A stretch of DNA of 27,468 nt from a virus. Positions 19,648 to 27,468 of the stretch are shown piece after piece. Positions within the stretch are counted from its first letter, which is position 1; each line of letters opens with the position of its first letter. The notes under the pieces are model-generated. The model ran no database searches. It was not told the origin of the DNA and saw nothing but the letters and a program-made list of their open reading frames with translations. The stretch covers positions 1-27,468 of IMG/VR virus record IMGVR_UViG_3300047564_000563. One strand, 5' to 3'. The translations under genes were made by a program, and so were the position numbers.

Positions 19648-20180
19648 AAACCTTTATCATTGATGTCAGTAATATTATATATGGTGTATTTAAAGGTTGC
19701 GTCTACAGCAAAATATTCCGTGTCTCCATAAGTAGAATCAAAATTTAATCCACCTAGGCTAACTGGGAATAAATCTTGGAAAACAATTTTAAATTTTTTG
19801 TTGAAGTTGGAATCCAGAATAAAAAGAACTCCATCACTGTATGTCTTTTCTTCATAGGTATCCCCAACAGTCATACCAAAGTCATTTGTTGATTCTGGGT
19901 GACCCAAAAATCTAATCCATTTGTGTAGTGAGATATAATTTTTTAACTCTTCGTCCACCAAAAATCTGATGGATAAATCATCATAATTGACTTCATCTCC
20001 TGGATGAGTAATGGTATTCCATCTAGTTGCCTGTGTAGCAGTGGCAAGACTTATTGATGGAACGTTTGCAGACTGACAATAAAAAGATACACCAGGCAAA
20101 TCTTTAATGTCAAACTGAAACCCAACACCAGAAAGAAAATTCTGTGGACAATTATCGTTGTTTACAAAATTTGCAGCCAT
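19644..20180 (-). CDS. Tail-tube-fold structural protein (gp3-like position)
   Basis: 178 aa. The pattern GFQFDIKDLPGVSFYCQSAN, VPSISLATATQATRWNTITH, PGDEVNYDDLSIRFLVDEE and a conserved W is that of the T4 gp19 tail-tube superfamily, also seen in this window's gp19. Length and place right after gp23 recall gp3 (tail completion, 176 aa in T4), which cyanophages carry here as I remember, but I cannot align the two by eye. It could also be a gp48/gp54-like tube cap. It starts a unit with uvsY and uvsW just after the gp23 terminator. Confidence 0.75.
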   Translation of the reverse strand: MAANFVNNDNCPQNFLSGVGFQFDIKDLPGVSFYCQSANVPSISLATATQATRWNTITHPGDEVNYDDLSIRFLVDEELKNYISLHKWIRFLGHPESTNDFGMTVGDTYEEKTYSDGVLFILDSNFNKKFKIVFQDLFPVSLGGLNFDSTYGDTEYFAVDATFKYTIYNITDINDKGL

Positions 20181-20199
20181 TTTTATTTTTATTTAGGAC

Positions 20200-20226
20200 A
20201 AAAAAAGAGGGTCCGAAGACCCTCTT
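20200..20226 (-). terminator. Intrinsic terminator after gp23
   Basis: Perfect 9-bp stem (20205-20213 with 20218-20226) closed by cUUCGg on the minus strand and followed by at least seven U (20200-20206). It caps the very abundant capsid transcript. It lies 19 nt beyond the gp23 stop. Confidence 0.93.
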
Positions 20227-20245
20227 GAGATATGTGAAAAATGGA

Positions 20246-21619
20246 TCACATTAGATTGATTACACGAGTTCTTCTGTAGTAAACGTTGCTGTTTGCAACA
20301 AGTGCAGAAGAAGACTGAGTGGTGCCACGTGAGAATGGGTTTGCGATCATTCCGTAACGTGTCTTGAAGCCAATCTTTGGCTGGAAGGTGTCCTGACCGA
20401 TAGAACGAACCATCTGGAGAGGAACGTAAGGGCAGTAGAATAGACCTGCATCATAAGCAGACGAACCCTTATAACCCATTACATAGAAGTGCTCATCAGA
20501 GATGTTTGCGGAATATGGATCAACATAAACCTTGATTCTACCGTTGAGTGTGCCAACTAGGGTTGACTCGGTATCATCAACACCTGCAAGAGCGTTGTTA
20601 CCGTTGAGTGCTGGGGTGTAGTCCATTACACCTGCCATTGCGAGAGCACTTGCAACGTCTGCAGAACAGACGAGGAAGTTACCCTTCCCTCTACGAGTCT
20701 CATGACCGATTGCGTTAGCGTCTCTTTCAATTTGATAAATGAGACCCTTGAACTTCTCTGCCATCCAACGACCGTTTGAATCAACGTCTAGGTCAAAAGT
20801 ACCTGCGTTAGCAACGTTGTTCTGAGCACCAGGCTTTGCAGTTACGTAGATGGTACGAACTACTTCACGGTTGATCTCAGCAAGAACTTCTGCCGAAAGG
20901 ATGTTAGCGAGTTCGGTCTCAGCGTCTAGACCATGAACTGCCTTGAGATCCTGAGCGAGTTCTAGTGAGTACTCAGCCTTGAGGGCACGACCCTTTGCTT
21001 CAACTGCAACCTTTTCAATGCTGAATGACATCTCGCGGAATGCAGCAGATGCATCAGAACCGAGTTGCTCAAGTGAAGTGGTGTTCATACCACCGACGTA
21101 TGCATAATCGCCAGAAGCGTTAAGTACGCCAGGGTTGGTTGCACCTTCACCAGTTGCTGCAGAGTAAGTACCACCAGCAGCAGAGTAACCAGAAGGAACT
21201 TCGTTGTAGAAGGTCTCGTTGGTGAATACGTTTGGATTCGCGCCGTTACCATCACGGTCAGTACCACGATGCGAACGCATTGCGAAGATTAGACCAGTTG
21301 GAGCACTCATTGGCTGAACACCGCAGAGATCATATGCCATTAGTTTTGGCATTGAACGTCTGATGAGTGAGATTAGAACTGGGTCAAAACCTGCAACAGG
21401 TGGGTTAGCACCCGAACCAGTGAAACCACCAGTACCAGCCGAGTTGGTTGGTGACGAAGCGACCTCATTAAGCATTCCACGCTCTTCACGTAGGAAACGC
21501 TCTTGGTTCTCTAGAAGGATAGCTGTAACAGCTTTACGGTGTGGATCTTTGATTGAGTCAAGACCTGTGTGCTCCAGAACGGGAGCCCACTTCTCTTGAA
21601 GTTGTTCTGCGTTATACAT
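20246..21619 (-). CDS. 23: Major capsid protein gp23
   Basis: 457 aa, HK97-fold capsid of the T4 family. Recognisable stretches: FDPVLISLIRRSMPKLMAYD, LCGVQPMSAPTGLIFAMRSH, EYSLELAQDLKAVHGLDAE, and NPFSRGT near the C-terminus. An L-x-E site for the gp21 protease lies in GMLNEVASSPTN (cleavage expected after residue 52, giving a mature chain starting VASSP). It has a strong Shine-Dalgarno AGGAG and a TATAAATA late promoter upstream, and uses GC-ending codons more than its neighbours, as expected of the most highly expressed gene. The head protease and scaffold genes are adjacent. Confidence 0.97.
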   Translation of the reverse strand: MYNAEQLQEKWAPVLEHTGLDSIKDPHRKAVTAILLENQERFLREERGMLNEVASSPTNSAGTGGFTGSGANPPVAGFDPVLISLIRRSMPKLMAYDLCGVQPMSAPTGLIFAMRSHRGTDRDGNGANPNVFTNETFYNEVPSGYSAAGGTYSAATGEGATNPGVLNASGDYAYVGGMNTTSLEQLGSDASAAFREMSFSIEKVAVEAKGRALKAEYSLELAQDLKAVHGLDAETELANILSAEVLAEINREVVRTIYVTAKPGAQNNVANAGTFDLDVDSNGRWMAEKFKGLIYQIERDANAIGHETRRGKGNFLVCSADVASALAMAGVMDYTPALNGNNALAGVDDTESTLVGTLNGRIKVYVDPYSANISDEHFYVMGYKGSSAYDAGLFYCPYVPLQMVRSIGQDTFQPKIGFKTRYGMIANPFSRGTTQSSSALVANSNVYYRRTRVINLM

Positions 21620-21667
21620 TGGTTTTTAACTCCTATTGGTGTTAGTTAATTGTTAGGAATCTATTAA

Positions 21668-21676
21668 TATTTATAG
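21668..21676 (-). promoter_or_regulatory. Late promoter for gp23
   Basis: CTATAAATA on the minus strand, a perfect T4 late box, 48 nt upstream of the gp23 ATG and just past the gp22 stop. Start of transcription is expected near 21660. Confidence 0.8.
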
Positions 21677-21682
21677 AATTTA

Positions 21683-22810
21683 TCACTTAGACCACTTAGA
21701 AAGGGCTGCTGCATAAGCTGCCATTGGTCCTTCAACATTAATAGTTTGGGTTTGTTCAACAAGATCTTCTGCATAAGAAGATGGTGATTTATGGAAATAA
21801 CTTTCCTTAATCATCTCAATTTTTTCACGATAAGATTCTTCACTAATGAACTCAACACCTTCTGCTAGAGAAGCGAGTTTTTCTTTTTGTGTTTGAGCGA
21901 GACCTTCGGATACTTCTGCAATGATTCCATCTTTGATAAATTCTCCGATTGCCGAATTTAGCTCAACATTAACTTCAATCTGCTCGTTGAGTTTCTCTTC
22001 CATTTGATCTAGTCTCTCAGCCATTTCGCCGAGAATATCATACTTATCTTCAGGGATATCTACATAACAAGATTCAAATACATTCTTGATGCCAAGAATG
22101 AATTCTTCTGCCAACTCACTGCGTAGTCCGTTATCAACAGCGAGTTGGTTCTCAACTAGCCATTGCTCGGATACGTAATCAAGATGTGCTTCAACGCGGG
22201 TTTCTAGAGACTCTTTGATCTCTTCAACTTCCTCTTGAAGTCTCATCTCATAAATCTGTTCAAACTTTTCAAGTTCTTCAACAACTTTTGCCTTTACAGC
22301 AGCTTCAAAAATAGTTGCTGCCTTGAACTTGAAGTCTTCGGTAAGATCTTCACCGTTGAGTAGAGCGGCAACATCCTCTCTAACATCAACTTCTAGATCT
22401 TCCTTCATCTTTTTAGAAGCCTTCTTTGACTCCTTCTCTTCTTTCTCATCTTCATCCTCATCCTCTTCTTCCTTTTCGTAGGATTTTTCAGCGAGGATTT
22501 GATCTTCGTCCATCTCTTCTTCTTCCTTCATGCCCTTTTGACCAGGCGCGGAACCTTGAAGATGTGGCATTGCATCTGCAGCACCTGCACCCTGAGTAAT
22601 TCTGTTGGAAAGCTTTTTAGCTTTCGCAGAAGCAGCCTTACCTGGGGTTGGTTCGGTGTTTGGAGATGGTTTGATTAGTGGTCCACCAAGATCTTCAGCA
22701 GAACCTGACTGACCTGGATTGGTGTTAACAATACGAGGCATTTTCTCTGCAGGCTTTGCGTGTGCAGTTACTGGCTCCTCGCTTAAGATTTCAAATGTAT
22801 TATCGGACAT
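21683..22810 (-). CDS. 22: Prohead scaffold protein gp22
   Basis: 375 aa (T4 gp22: 269). The core scaffold of the prohead, degraded by gp21 during maturation. N-terminal 90 residues are Pro/Ala/Gly/Lys-rich; residues about 95-140 are a run of Glu, Asp, Lys (low complexity); the rest is strongly helical, with probable coiled coil at 165-215 and 260-345. The C-terminus MAAYAAALSKWSK resembles the Ala-rich helical end of T4-type scaffolds. It lies between gp21 and gp23 as in T4. Shine-Dalgarno GAGGG lies before the ATG. The large low-complexity N-terminal part seems typical of cyanophage versions. Confidence 0.9.
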   Translation of the reverse strand: MSDNTFEILSEEPVTAHAKPAEKMPRIVNTNPGQSGSAEDLGGPLIKPSPNTEPTPGKAASAKAKKLSNRITQGAGAADAMPHLQGSAPGQKGMKEEEEMDEDQILAEKSYEKEEEDEDEDEKEEKESKKASKKMKEDLEVDVREDVAALLNGEDLTEDFKFKAATIFEAAVKAKVVEELEKFEQIYEMRLQEEVEEIKESLETRVEAHLDYVSEQWLVENQLAVDNGLRSELAEEFILGIKNVFESCYVDIPEDKYDILGEMAERLDQMEEKLNEQIEVNVELNSAIGEFIKDGIIAEVSEGLAQTQKEKLASLAEGVEFISEESYREKIEMIKESYFHKSPSSYAEDLVEQTQTINVEGPMAAYAAALSKWSK

Positions 22811-22845
22811 GGGTTTCCCTCTAAAGAAAATGGTATTTTCTACTA

Positions 22846-22854
22846 GTATTTATG
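22846..22854 (-). promoter_or_regulatory. Late promoter for gp22, overlapping the gp21 stop
   Basis: CATAAATAC on the minus strand matches the late box at 7 of 8 core positions. It includes the TAA stop of gp21 (22850-22852). The leader to the gp22 ATG is about 30 nt. Confidence 0.6.
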
Positions 22855-23503
22855 AAATTTTTATGTTACGTAAGAACGCTTCAAAAACTTGAAGTTTTCT
22901 ATCTAGTAGTTCTGTAGATGATGACTCATCCAGATATCTTTTTGCTCTTTCTAGAGAAGATTCTTTCCAACAACCATTGGTCCAAATCCACTCTTTACCT
23001 TCCATAATTCCTTCAACAAAAGCGTCAGGAGCAGATGGATCTGCAACGATGTCTGCTGCAGTAGAAAGCATAAAGTCGTCTTTAACGACATTAGTATCAC
23101 CTCTTCTCTCAATGGATCCGAGGCCTCTTGAAGAAACTCCGAGTTTAACTCCTTCATCAAGTAAGTTCTTTGCGATCTTACCCATAGGAGTCTCTAGGAT
23201 CTTTGCTTTACCGATGAAGTTTTTACCTTCAGATTGTAAAGAAACGATCTTGTGAGAAACGCGGTCTAGGTTAATTGTTGGTCCATCAGGATGACCCAAC
23301 TCACCAAGAGCTCTTCCCTTTTGAATATAATTTTCATTATATTTTGATACTTCCCTATTTAGAGTATCAAAAGGATACATCCTTCCGTTGCGATTTCTAA
23401 TATCGGATTGAAGGAAAACACCTTCAATAAAATATGATTTACTGCCGTTCTTTTCTTCGGCAATAAATTGAATATCTACGATTTCTTCTGATATTAGTTT
23501 CAT
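22850..23503 (-). CDS. 21: Prohead maturation protease gp21
   Basis: 217 aa (T4 gp21: 212), a serine protease of the herpesvirus-assemblin-like family that cleaves gp23, gp22 and other prohead proteins at L/I-x-E sites. YFIEGVFLQSDIRNRNGRMY at the N-terminus; catalytic His in GRALGELGHPDGP (H71); nucleophile Ser in KLGVSSRGLGS (S124 or S125); DIVADPSAPDAF completes the core. The order of neighbours (core protein, 21, 22, 23) is that of T4. Confidence 0.95.
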   Translation of the reverse strand: MKLISEEIVDIQFIAEEKNGSKSYFIEGVFLQSDIRNRNGRMYPFDTLNREVSKYNENYIQKGRALGELGHPDGPTINLDRVSHKIVSLQSEGKNFIGKAKILETPMGKIAKNLLDEGVKLGVSSRGLGSIERRGDTNVVKDDFMLSTAADIVADPSAPDAFVEGIMEGKEWIWTNGCWKESSLERAKRYLDESSSTELLDRKLQVFEAFLRNIKIS

Positions 23504-23508
23504 TGGAA

Positions 23509-23724
23509 TTACTCTTGGGTTTCTTCGGTGTCTTCAATTTCTACATTATTATCAGGTTGGTTTCCGTCAAATTCAGGATTAAAGAAATGTTGTGCAATTA
23601 CAGCCTTTCTCGCAATGAGTTCTTCAGAACTCTTACCATAGAGCGCATCATAAATTTTTTCATTTGCATTTACATTATCTTTATCAAGAATTGCGTCAAC
23701 AATTTCTCGTGCAATAGATGGCAT
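23509..23724 (-). CDS. Small prohead-core protein (gp67/gp68 position)
   Basis: 71 aa, MPSIAREIVDAILDKDNVNA start, acidic tail NVEIEDTEETQE. It is helical with no membrane segment. It lies between portal gp20 and protease gp21, where T4 has the prohead core genes 67 and 68; assignment rests mainly on place, size and acidic tail. The start at 23724 is set by GGAG 7 nt upstream. A TATAAATG late box precedes it. Confidence 0.75.
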   Translation of the reverse strand: MPSIAREIVDAILDKDNVNANEKIYDALYGKSSEELIARKAVIAQHFFNPEFDGNQPDNNVEIEDTEETQE

Positions 23725-23733
23725 AATATACTC

Positions 23734-23741
23734 CATTTATA
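23734..23741 (-). promoter_or_regulatory. Late promoter for the prohead-core gene
   Basis: TATAAATG on the minus strand, 7 of 8 to the late consensus. It is only 9 nt before the ATG, so the leader would be very short or the box serves gp21 further downstream. Confidence 0.55.
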
Positions 23742-23754
23742 CAATAATTATTTA

Positions 23755-25389
23755 TTAAATATTTCCTTTCTCGTAATCAGATGAGGAAATTGCGGATGCG
23801 AATGCGGTATCTAAATCACCTCCGCCTCCACCTTGATCCGCAGGAGCTCCGCCACCATCAGCTGGCATACCTCCCATTGATGGATCCATCATTGCATTTG
23901 GATCTGCAATAATACCGAGTTCAATCTCTTTCTGAATCTGGAGATCAATCTCTTCACACTCTTCATCAGTGAACTGCAGAATCTGTTTTCTTACATAGTC
24001 GGCAGAGAAGTACTTACCAACATATGGTTCTACTAGGTTGACCGAATTTAGTCTGTCTGTGAGTAGTTCGTTGTTCTTGAGTTCTGTGAAATGATTATCA
24101 AAGATATAGTCAAACTGAATATTCTCTTTCATGTTATCCCAGTCGTCTGGAGTGAGAATACCCTTTAGGATCAGCTGAGTTCTGAGAATATCAAGGAAAA
24201 GATCACTGAACTTCTTACGTAGGCGCCCAACAAATTTTGCAAACTTGAGTTCATCTCTGGTGATCTCGTTAGATCTACCGATTGTGAATGAAGACTCCTG
24301 TTCTAATCTTGAGAGAGGAATGTTAAGAGACTTATAAAGTTTCTTCTGGAAGTACTTAACGTCTTCCAGTTCTCCTAGGTTTTGTCCACCAGGAAGTGTA
24401 GTGATTTCTGTACCACGTCCACCTTCACGGCGAGGAAGCCAGAAGTCCTCAAGCATACTCATGTGCTTGCGGTCATCACGAATCTCACCAGTTGCAGAGT
24501 CATAAACCAGTTTATTTCTGTAGCGAGACATAACCTCTCTCAGGTATTGTTCCGCTTTCATCTTTGGTAGATTACCAACGTCAATATAGAAAATACGACG
24601 TTCTGGTGCTCTTGATAGTCTGTAGATAACCAACGAATCTTCAATCATTCGTAGTTGGTTAACAGACTTAATTGCTTTGTGTAGATGACTAATCACCATA
24701 TTGTGATTGTGATCCATCAAACCAGACGATACAAATGTGATTGCATCATTGGTGATTCTGATTCCTTTGTTTTGATCCGCCTTATATCCCGATGGGAAAT
24801 ACAAATAGTACTCTATAGTTTCACCGTAGTCATACCTTGCAGTTGGGTCAACAGAGAATTGATTTTCTCTCTTCTTTACAACTTCTCTGACCTTGCGGAT
24901 TTTAAGAGCATCAATATATCTAAGTTCTTTAATTCCTTCAGATGGATTATCAAAGTCAATTAGTTTATGATAATGAAGTCTTCCATCGGTATACCAACGT
25001 CTAAAAATTTCATGAGACCTTCTATCAAAATCCAATAGACGTAAAATATAATTAAATTCTTCTCTAATATTTTTCTTAATCTTATCACTAGTTTCTAAAT
25101 TAGATAGTTCAATCTTGACTGGAGCAAAATCCAAGTCACTACTAATAGATTCATTGATAATGTCATCAATTGCGTTGTCACACTCTGGATGAAGTGCAAC
25201 TTCCCTATACTTACGAATTAATTCAAATTCGTTATTATTTTTTGGTACTCCATCAATATCTACATACTGACCAAAATAGGCACCTGCCGCTACTACGGAG
25301 GTGCCGTCATCGTTATTAGGAGGAGCGGGAGAAATCAGTTTTTCCTTTTTCTTACGCTCCTCAATAGAGAATCCAAATAGTTGAGACAT
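23755..25389 (-). CDS. 20: Portal vertex protein gp20
   Basis: 544 aa (T4 gp20: 524), the dodecameric portal that nucleates the prohead and through which DNA is packed. Typical segments: GAYFGQYVDIDGV near the N-terminus, CDNAIDDIINESIS, RWYTDGRLHYHKLIDF, RLSRAPERRIFYIDVGNLPK, YLREVMSRYRNKLVYD, MLEDFWLPRREGGRGTEITT and LSRLEQESSFTIGRSNEITR. The C-terminal 35 residues are Gly/Ala/Asp-rich low complexity, probably disordered. The start ATG at 25389 has no strong Shine-Dalgarno. Confidence 0.97.
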   Translation of the reverse strand: MSQLFGFSIEERKKKEKLISPAPPNNDDGTSVVAAGAYFGQYVDIDGVPKNNNEFELIRKYREVALHPECDNAIDDIINESISSDLDFAPVKIELSNLETSDKIKKNIREEFNYILRLLDFDRRSHEIFRRWYTDGRLHYHKLIDFDNPSEGIKELRYIDALKIRKVREVVKKRENQFSVDPTARYDYGETIEYYLYFPSGYKADQNKGIRITNDAITFVSSGLMDHNHNMVISHLHKAIKSVNQLRMIEDSLVIYRLSRAPERRIFYIDVGNLPKMKAEQYLREVMSRYRNKLVYDSATGEIRDDRKHMSMLEDFWLPRREGGRGTEITTLPGGQNLGELEDVKYFQKKLYKSLNIPLSRLEQESSFTIGRSNEITRDELKFAKFVGRLRKKFSDLFLDILRTQLILKGILTPDDWDNMKENIQFDYIFDNHFTELKNNELLTDRLNSVNLVEPYVGKYFSADYVRKQILQFTDEECEEIDLQIQKEIELGIIADPNAMMDPSMGGMPADGGGAPADQGGGGGDLDTAFASAISSSDYEKGNI

Positions 25390-25414
25390 AGTATAATAGT
25401 CTTTATATCAACTC

Positions 25415-25422
25415 TATTTATT
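25415..25422 (-). promoter_or_regulatory. Late promoter for gp20, overlapping the gp19 stop
   Basis: AATAAATA on the minus strand, overlapping the TAA of gp19 (25421-25423), 25 nt before the gp20 ATG. The plus-strand cassette uses the same AATAAATA variant. Confidence 0.55.
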
Positions 25423-26071
25423 ACGAACCAACTGCTGTATCTAGAGATGGAGTAGTTACTTCGTAGTAGTTATACTGGAACTCAACTGTGAACTCTTCAA
25501 CCTGATCATTTGACTCGTATGAGAGATCAATTGCAGATAGTGAAGAAGGCCATGCATCATAGAACTTATATGCACGGATTACTTCCATACCATCTTCACC
25601 GAGAGCGGTCATGTTGGTTGGAGTCTTGCTTGGTGTCTGGTTATCTCTGCTGAGTTGGAACACGGTCATGTCAACACAGTATGAGATAGGATCTCCAGAA
25701 CCGTAACCGAGTTGTGAAACGTTCTCGGTGAGAGCGTTAACACCTCTTGACCATGTTTCAAACGCCTTACGGAGTCTGAATGCACCGTCATTGATAACGG
25801 TAACTGACCATGGTTCAAAAGTTCTGTCACCAGCAACTTTGAGCATTCTTCCTCTAAAAGGAACGTCAATTACACCAATCGTGGAAGCAGGAAGTTGAGC
25901 AGTCTTGACAAGGAATTCTGCCTGACCAGTTAGGTCAGTTGCAGAATCAATGTTGTCAATGTCAACGATGTTTGAAAGTGTGGTTGGGAAATTTAGTCTC
26001 ACCAAGAATAGGTTGGGTCTTGCACCACCTTTAGCAAGACGAGACTTAAATTCGGAAATACCTCTAGCCAT
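25421..26071 (-). CDS. 19: Tail tube protein gp19
   Basis: 216 aa (T4 gp19: 163). It forms the inner tube through which DNA passes. Shared with T4: ARPNLFLVRLNFP (T4 RPNLFQVEISY), CxxxALPA-type segment VKTAQLPASTIGVIDVPFRG, and LKVAGDRTFEPWSVTVINDG (T4 INVAGDRTFDDWTVTVMNDE), plus the C-terminal EFTVEFQYNYYEV. The extra length lies in loops (about 30-50 and 115-165), as in other cyanophages. Shine-Dalgarno AGGAG 8-9 nt upstream of the ATG at 26071. It is read with gp18; no promoter was seen between them. Confidence 0.96.
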   Translation of the reverse strand: MARGISEFKSRLAKGGARPNLFLVRLNFPTTLSNIVDIDNIDSATDLTGQAEFLVKTAQLPASTIGVIDVPFRGRMLKVAGDRTFEPWSVTVINDGAFRLRKAFETWSRGVNALTENVSQLGYGSGDPISYCVDMTVFQLSRDNQTPSKTPTNMTALGEDGMEVIRAYKFYDAWPSSLSAIDLSYESNDQVEEFTVEFQYNYYEVTTPSLDTAVGS

Positions 26072-26110
26072 TTTAGTTTTCTCCTAGAATTTGTTAACGA
26101 AAATAATGAA

Positions 26111-27468
26111 TTAGTTGATTAGTTCATTGAACGAAACACCAGTTCTCGTTGCAATAAAGGTGATTGTGATGAAGTTGATGCTTCTTGCTGGTTTGATGTA
26201 AATTTCAGCATTGAACTCATTACGATCAATTACATCAGGTGTGTTGTTTGAAGAGTCACAAACAACGAGGAAGTCGTAGATACCTCTTCTACCTTGAACA
26301 CCTCTGAGGTATGGTTCAACCGCTGACTTGAAACCACTTCTGGTGATCTCGTCATTGAGTTCAAATAGTTGGAACTTGGAGAACGCAGCAATGTTTTTCT
26401 CTAGTTCAATGAATAGGCGACGAACGTTAATTCTGTCAAATGCACTAGGAGAAGCAAGAGCGGTCTTGTCACCAAAGAGAACGATACCTTGACCTGGGAA
26501 AGAAACAACTGGGTTGATTCTATTTACATAGAGACGATCTCTTTCTGCCTGTTTTGGCGAGTATGCAAGTTTCTGTGCATTACGTAGATTTCCTCTGTTG
26601 TAACCTGCAGGTGAGAACCAAGTCTCTGAGTTGATTGTCGTTGAGATGCAAAGACCAGCAACGTCTGCAGCACAAGGAACGTAACGATACTTATCGTTAT
26701 ACTTATCATAGATGTACTTGTAACCAGAATCAAAGATTGCAAATGATGTGCTTGGTAGAGTCTTGAAGAATCCAATGATTGAATCCGTCTTGATTGTTGT
26801 AGACTCAGAATTAATAACGTCAGTTCTTCTAGGAGAAATGGTTGCGATACAATCTCTTCTTGATTCTGCAATGTCAATTAGTTTGACAGCAACAGTCTCA
26901 GTAATCTTACCTGGAACTAGGAAGTCAATGTCACCAAATGTCTCTGGATCTCTTACAAACTCATATGCAGTTGCAAGTTGGTTTGTGATTGTATTCTGTT
27001 TTGTTGGGGTTGAGTAGTCGTAGTTGGTTCCACCATTTAAGATGTAACCTAACTGTGGAAGACCAGATGCATTCTTGAAGAGTCTGAATACTTGATTCTG
27101 ACTTGGTTCTCCAAGGTCTCCATCTCCAACCTGTACATTTCCGTCAACGTCAATATACTCTAGAGCAAGAGTTTCGGTTAACTTAGTTACTAGATCGTCA
27201 TCTCCAGCAAAAACATACTTGGAGTTGTCTTCAATTGCCTTCTTCCAGAATGTTGAGTTACCGTCTGAGTTTCTTCCATCCGATGCCTTTGAAACATATG
27301 TGAGAGTTTCAAGTACGGTATATGGAGTGCCGGAAACTAGGCCACCTTCGTCAATAACTGCGATGTGGAATTCATCAAATCTTCCACCTCTAGAACCAGT
27401 CGCAACTGAAGTTCCTGGTTGTGGAGCAAGAGATACCCATCTTCTGTTTGGAGCGTACTCTAGAGTTG
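26111..27468 (-). CDS. 18: Tail sheath protein gp18, 5' end outside the window
   Basis: The last 452 codons of the contractile sheath; the start lies beyond 27468. Visible blocks include APNRRWVSLAPQPG, GGRFDEFHIAVIDEGG, TFWKKAIEDNSKYVF, RRDCIATISPRR, SPAGYNRGNLRNAQKLAYSP and the conserved sheath C-terminal domain GQGIVLFGDKTALASPSAFD…INVRRLFIELEKNI, KFQLFELNDEITR, YLRGVQGRRGIYDF. It ends FNELIN. The sheath C-terminal domain is complete. It is followed after 39 nt by gp19. Confidence 0.96.
   Translation of the reverse strand, partial: TLEYAPNRRWVSLAPQPGTSVATGSRGGRFDEFHIAVIDEGGLVSGTPYTVLETLTYVSKASDGRNSDGNSTFWKKAIEDNSKYVFAGDDDLVTKLTETLALEYIDVDGNVQVGDGDLGEPSQNQVFRLFKNASGLPQLGYILNGGTNYDYSTPTKQNTITNQLATAYEFVRDPETFGDIDFLVPGKITETVAVKLIDIAESRRDCIATISPRRTDVINSESTTIKTDSIIGFFKTLPSTSFAIFDSGYKYIYDKYNDKYRYVPCAADVAGLCISTTINSETWFSPAGYNRGNLRNAQKLAYSPKQAERDRLYVNRINPVVSFPGQGIVLFGDKTALASPSAFDRINVRRLFIELEKNIAAFSKFQLFELNDEITRSGFKSAVEPYLRGVQGRRGIYDFLVVCDSSNNTPDVIDRNEFNAEIYIKPARSINFITITFIATRTGVSFNELIN

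Noticed and set aside
22380-22510. Tandem repeat in gp22 DNA (TCTTC-rich)
   Set aside because: It is the coding trace of a Glu/Asp/Lys low-complexity protein segment, not a distinct DNA repeat element.
1-27468. CRISPR array, tRNA genes, insertion sequences, attachment sites
   Set aside because: No regularly spaced repeats, cloverleaf-like sequences, transposase or integrase motifs were seen on either strand by reading; a dedicated tRNA scan was not possible.

Overview
The window looks like part of a T4-like myovirus that infects marine picocyanobacteria (Synechococcus or Prochlorococcus; Kyanoviridae type). The T4 core genes are in the order expected for such phages. They are accompanied by cyanophage hallmarks: an Hsp20, a CobS-like AAA+ ATPase, a DUF3110 protein between gp46 and gp47, an Sm-like protein, and a DUF4278-like YRGxxY microprotein behind a glutamine-riboswitch-like leader. 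The DNA is AT-rich. Almost every gene is on the minus strand, so biological order runs from high to low coordinates. No tRNA, CRISPR array, insertion sequence or integrase was seen. All assignments come from reading motifs by eye; no database search was run. || Layout, in transcription order. (1) 27468-20246 is the head and tail block: gp18 sheath (5' end cut by the window edge), gp19 tube, gp20 portal, a small prohead-core protein, gp21 protease, gp22 scaffold and gp23 capsid. T4-type late promoters (TATAAATA-like) sit before gp20, the core gene, gp22 and gp23, and a UUCG-loop terminator follows gp23. (2) 20180-17352 holds a tail-tube-fold protein, uvsY, uvsW and an Sm-like protein. (3) 17243-13753 holds late sigma gp55, then gp47, a DUF3110 protein and gp46. 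(4) 13677-10327 holds a zincin-VWA (CobT-like) protein and the CobS-like ATPase, each with its own sigma70-type promoter. (5) 10277-4133 is the replisome operon: a DUF3310-like protein, clamp gp45, loader gp44, an Sm-like protein, three accessory genes (PD-(D/E)XK-like; DruA/GNAT-like; GT-B glycosyltransferase with a C-terminal winged helix), a 47-aa protein, loader gp62 and the repressor regA. From gp44 to regA every junction is a 1- or 4-base stop/start overlap. (6) 4122-3082 is an opposite-strand cassette of eight microproteins with two late-type promoters and the riboswitch-like leader. (7) 2940-1 holds hsp20, a hypothetical gene and DNA polymerase gp43 (3' end cut off). || How the parts work together: early and middle sigma70-type promoters with 17-bp spacers drive replication and recombination genes. 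gp55 with clamp gp45 then switches transcription to the AATAAATA/TATAAATA late promoters of the structural genes and of the plus-strand cassette. Several sigma70-type promoters overlap GC-rich terminator hairpins, so each transcription unit ends where the next begins. || Points most worth a second look: the three accessory genes embedded between the two clamp-loader subunits, with a GC-rich patch in the DruA-like gene; the composite riboswitch leader with a repeated sub-motif; a perfect-consensus sigma70 promoter at 17297-17325 that points antisense into the Sm-like/uvsW genes; the terminator-promoter fusions; and two Sm-like paralogues.
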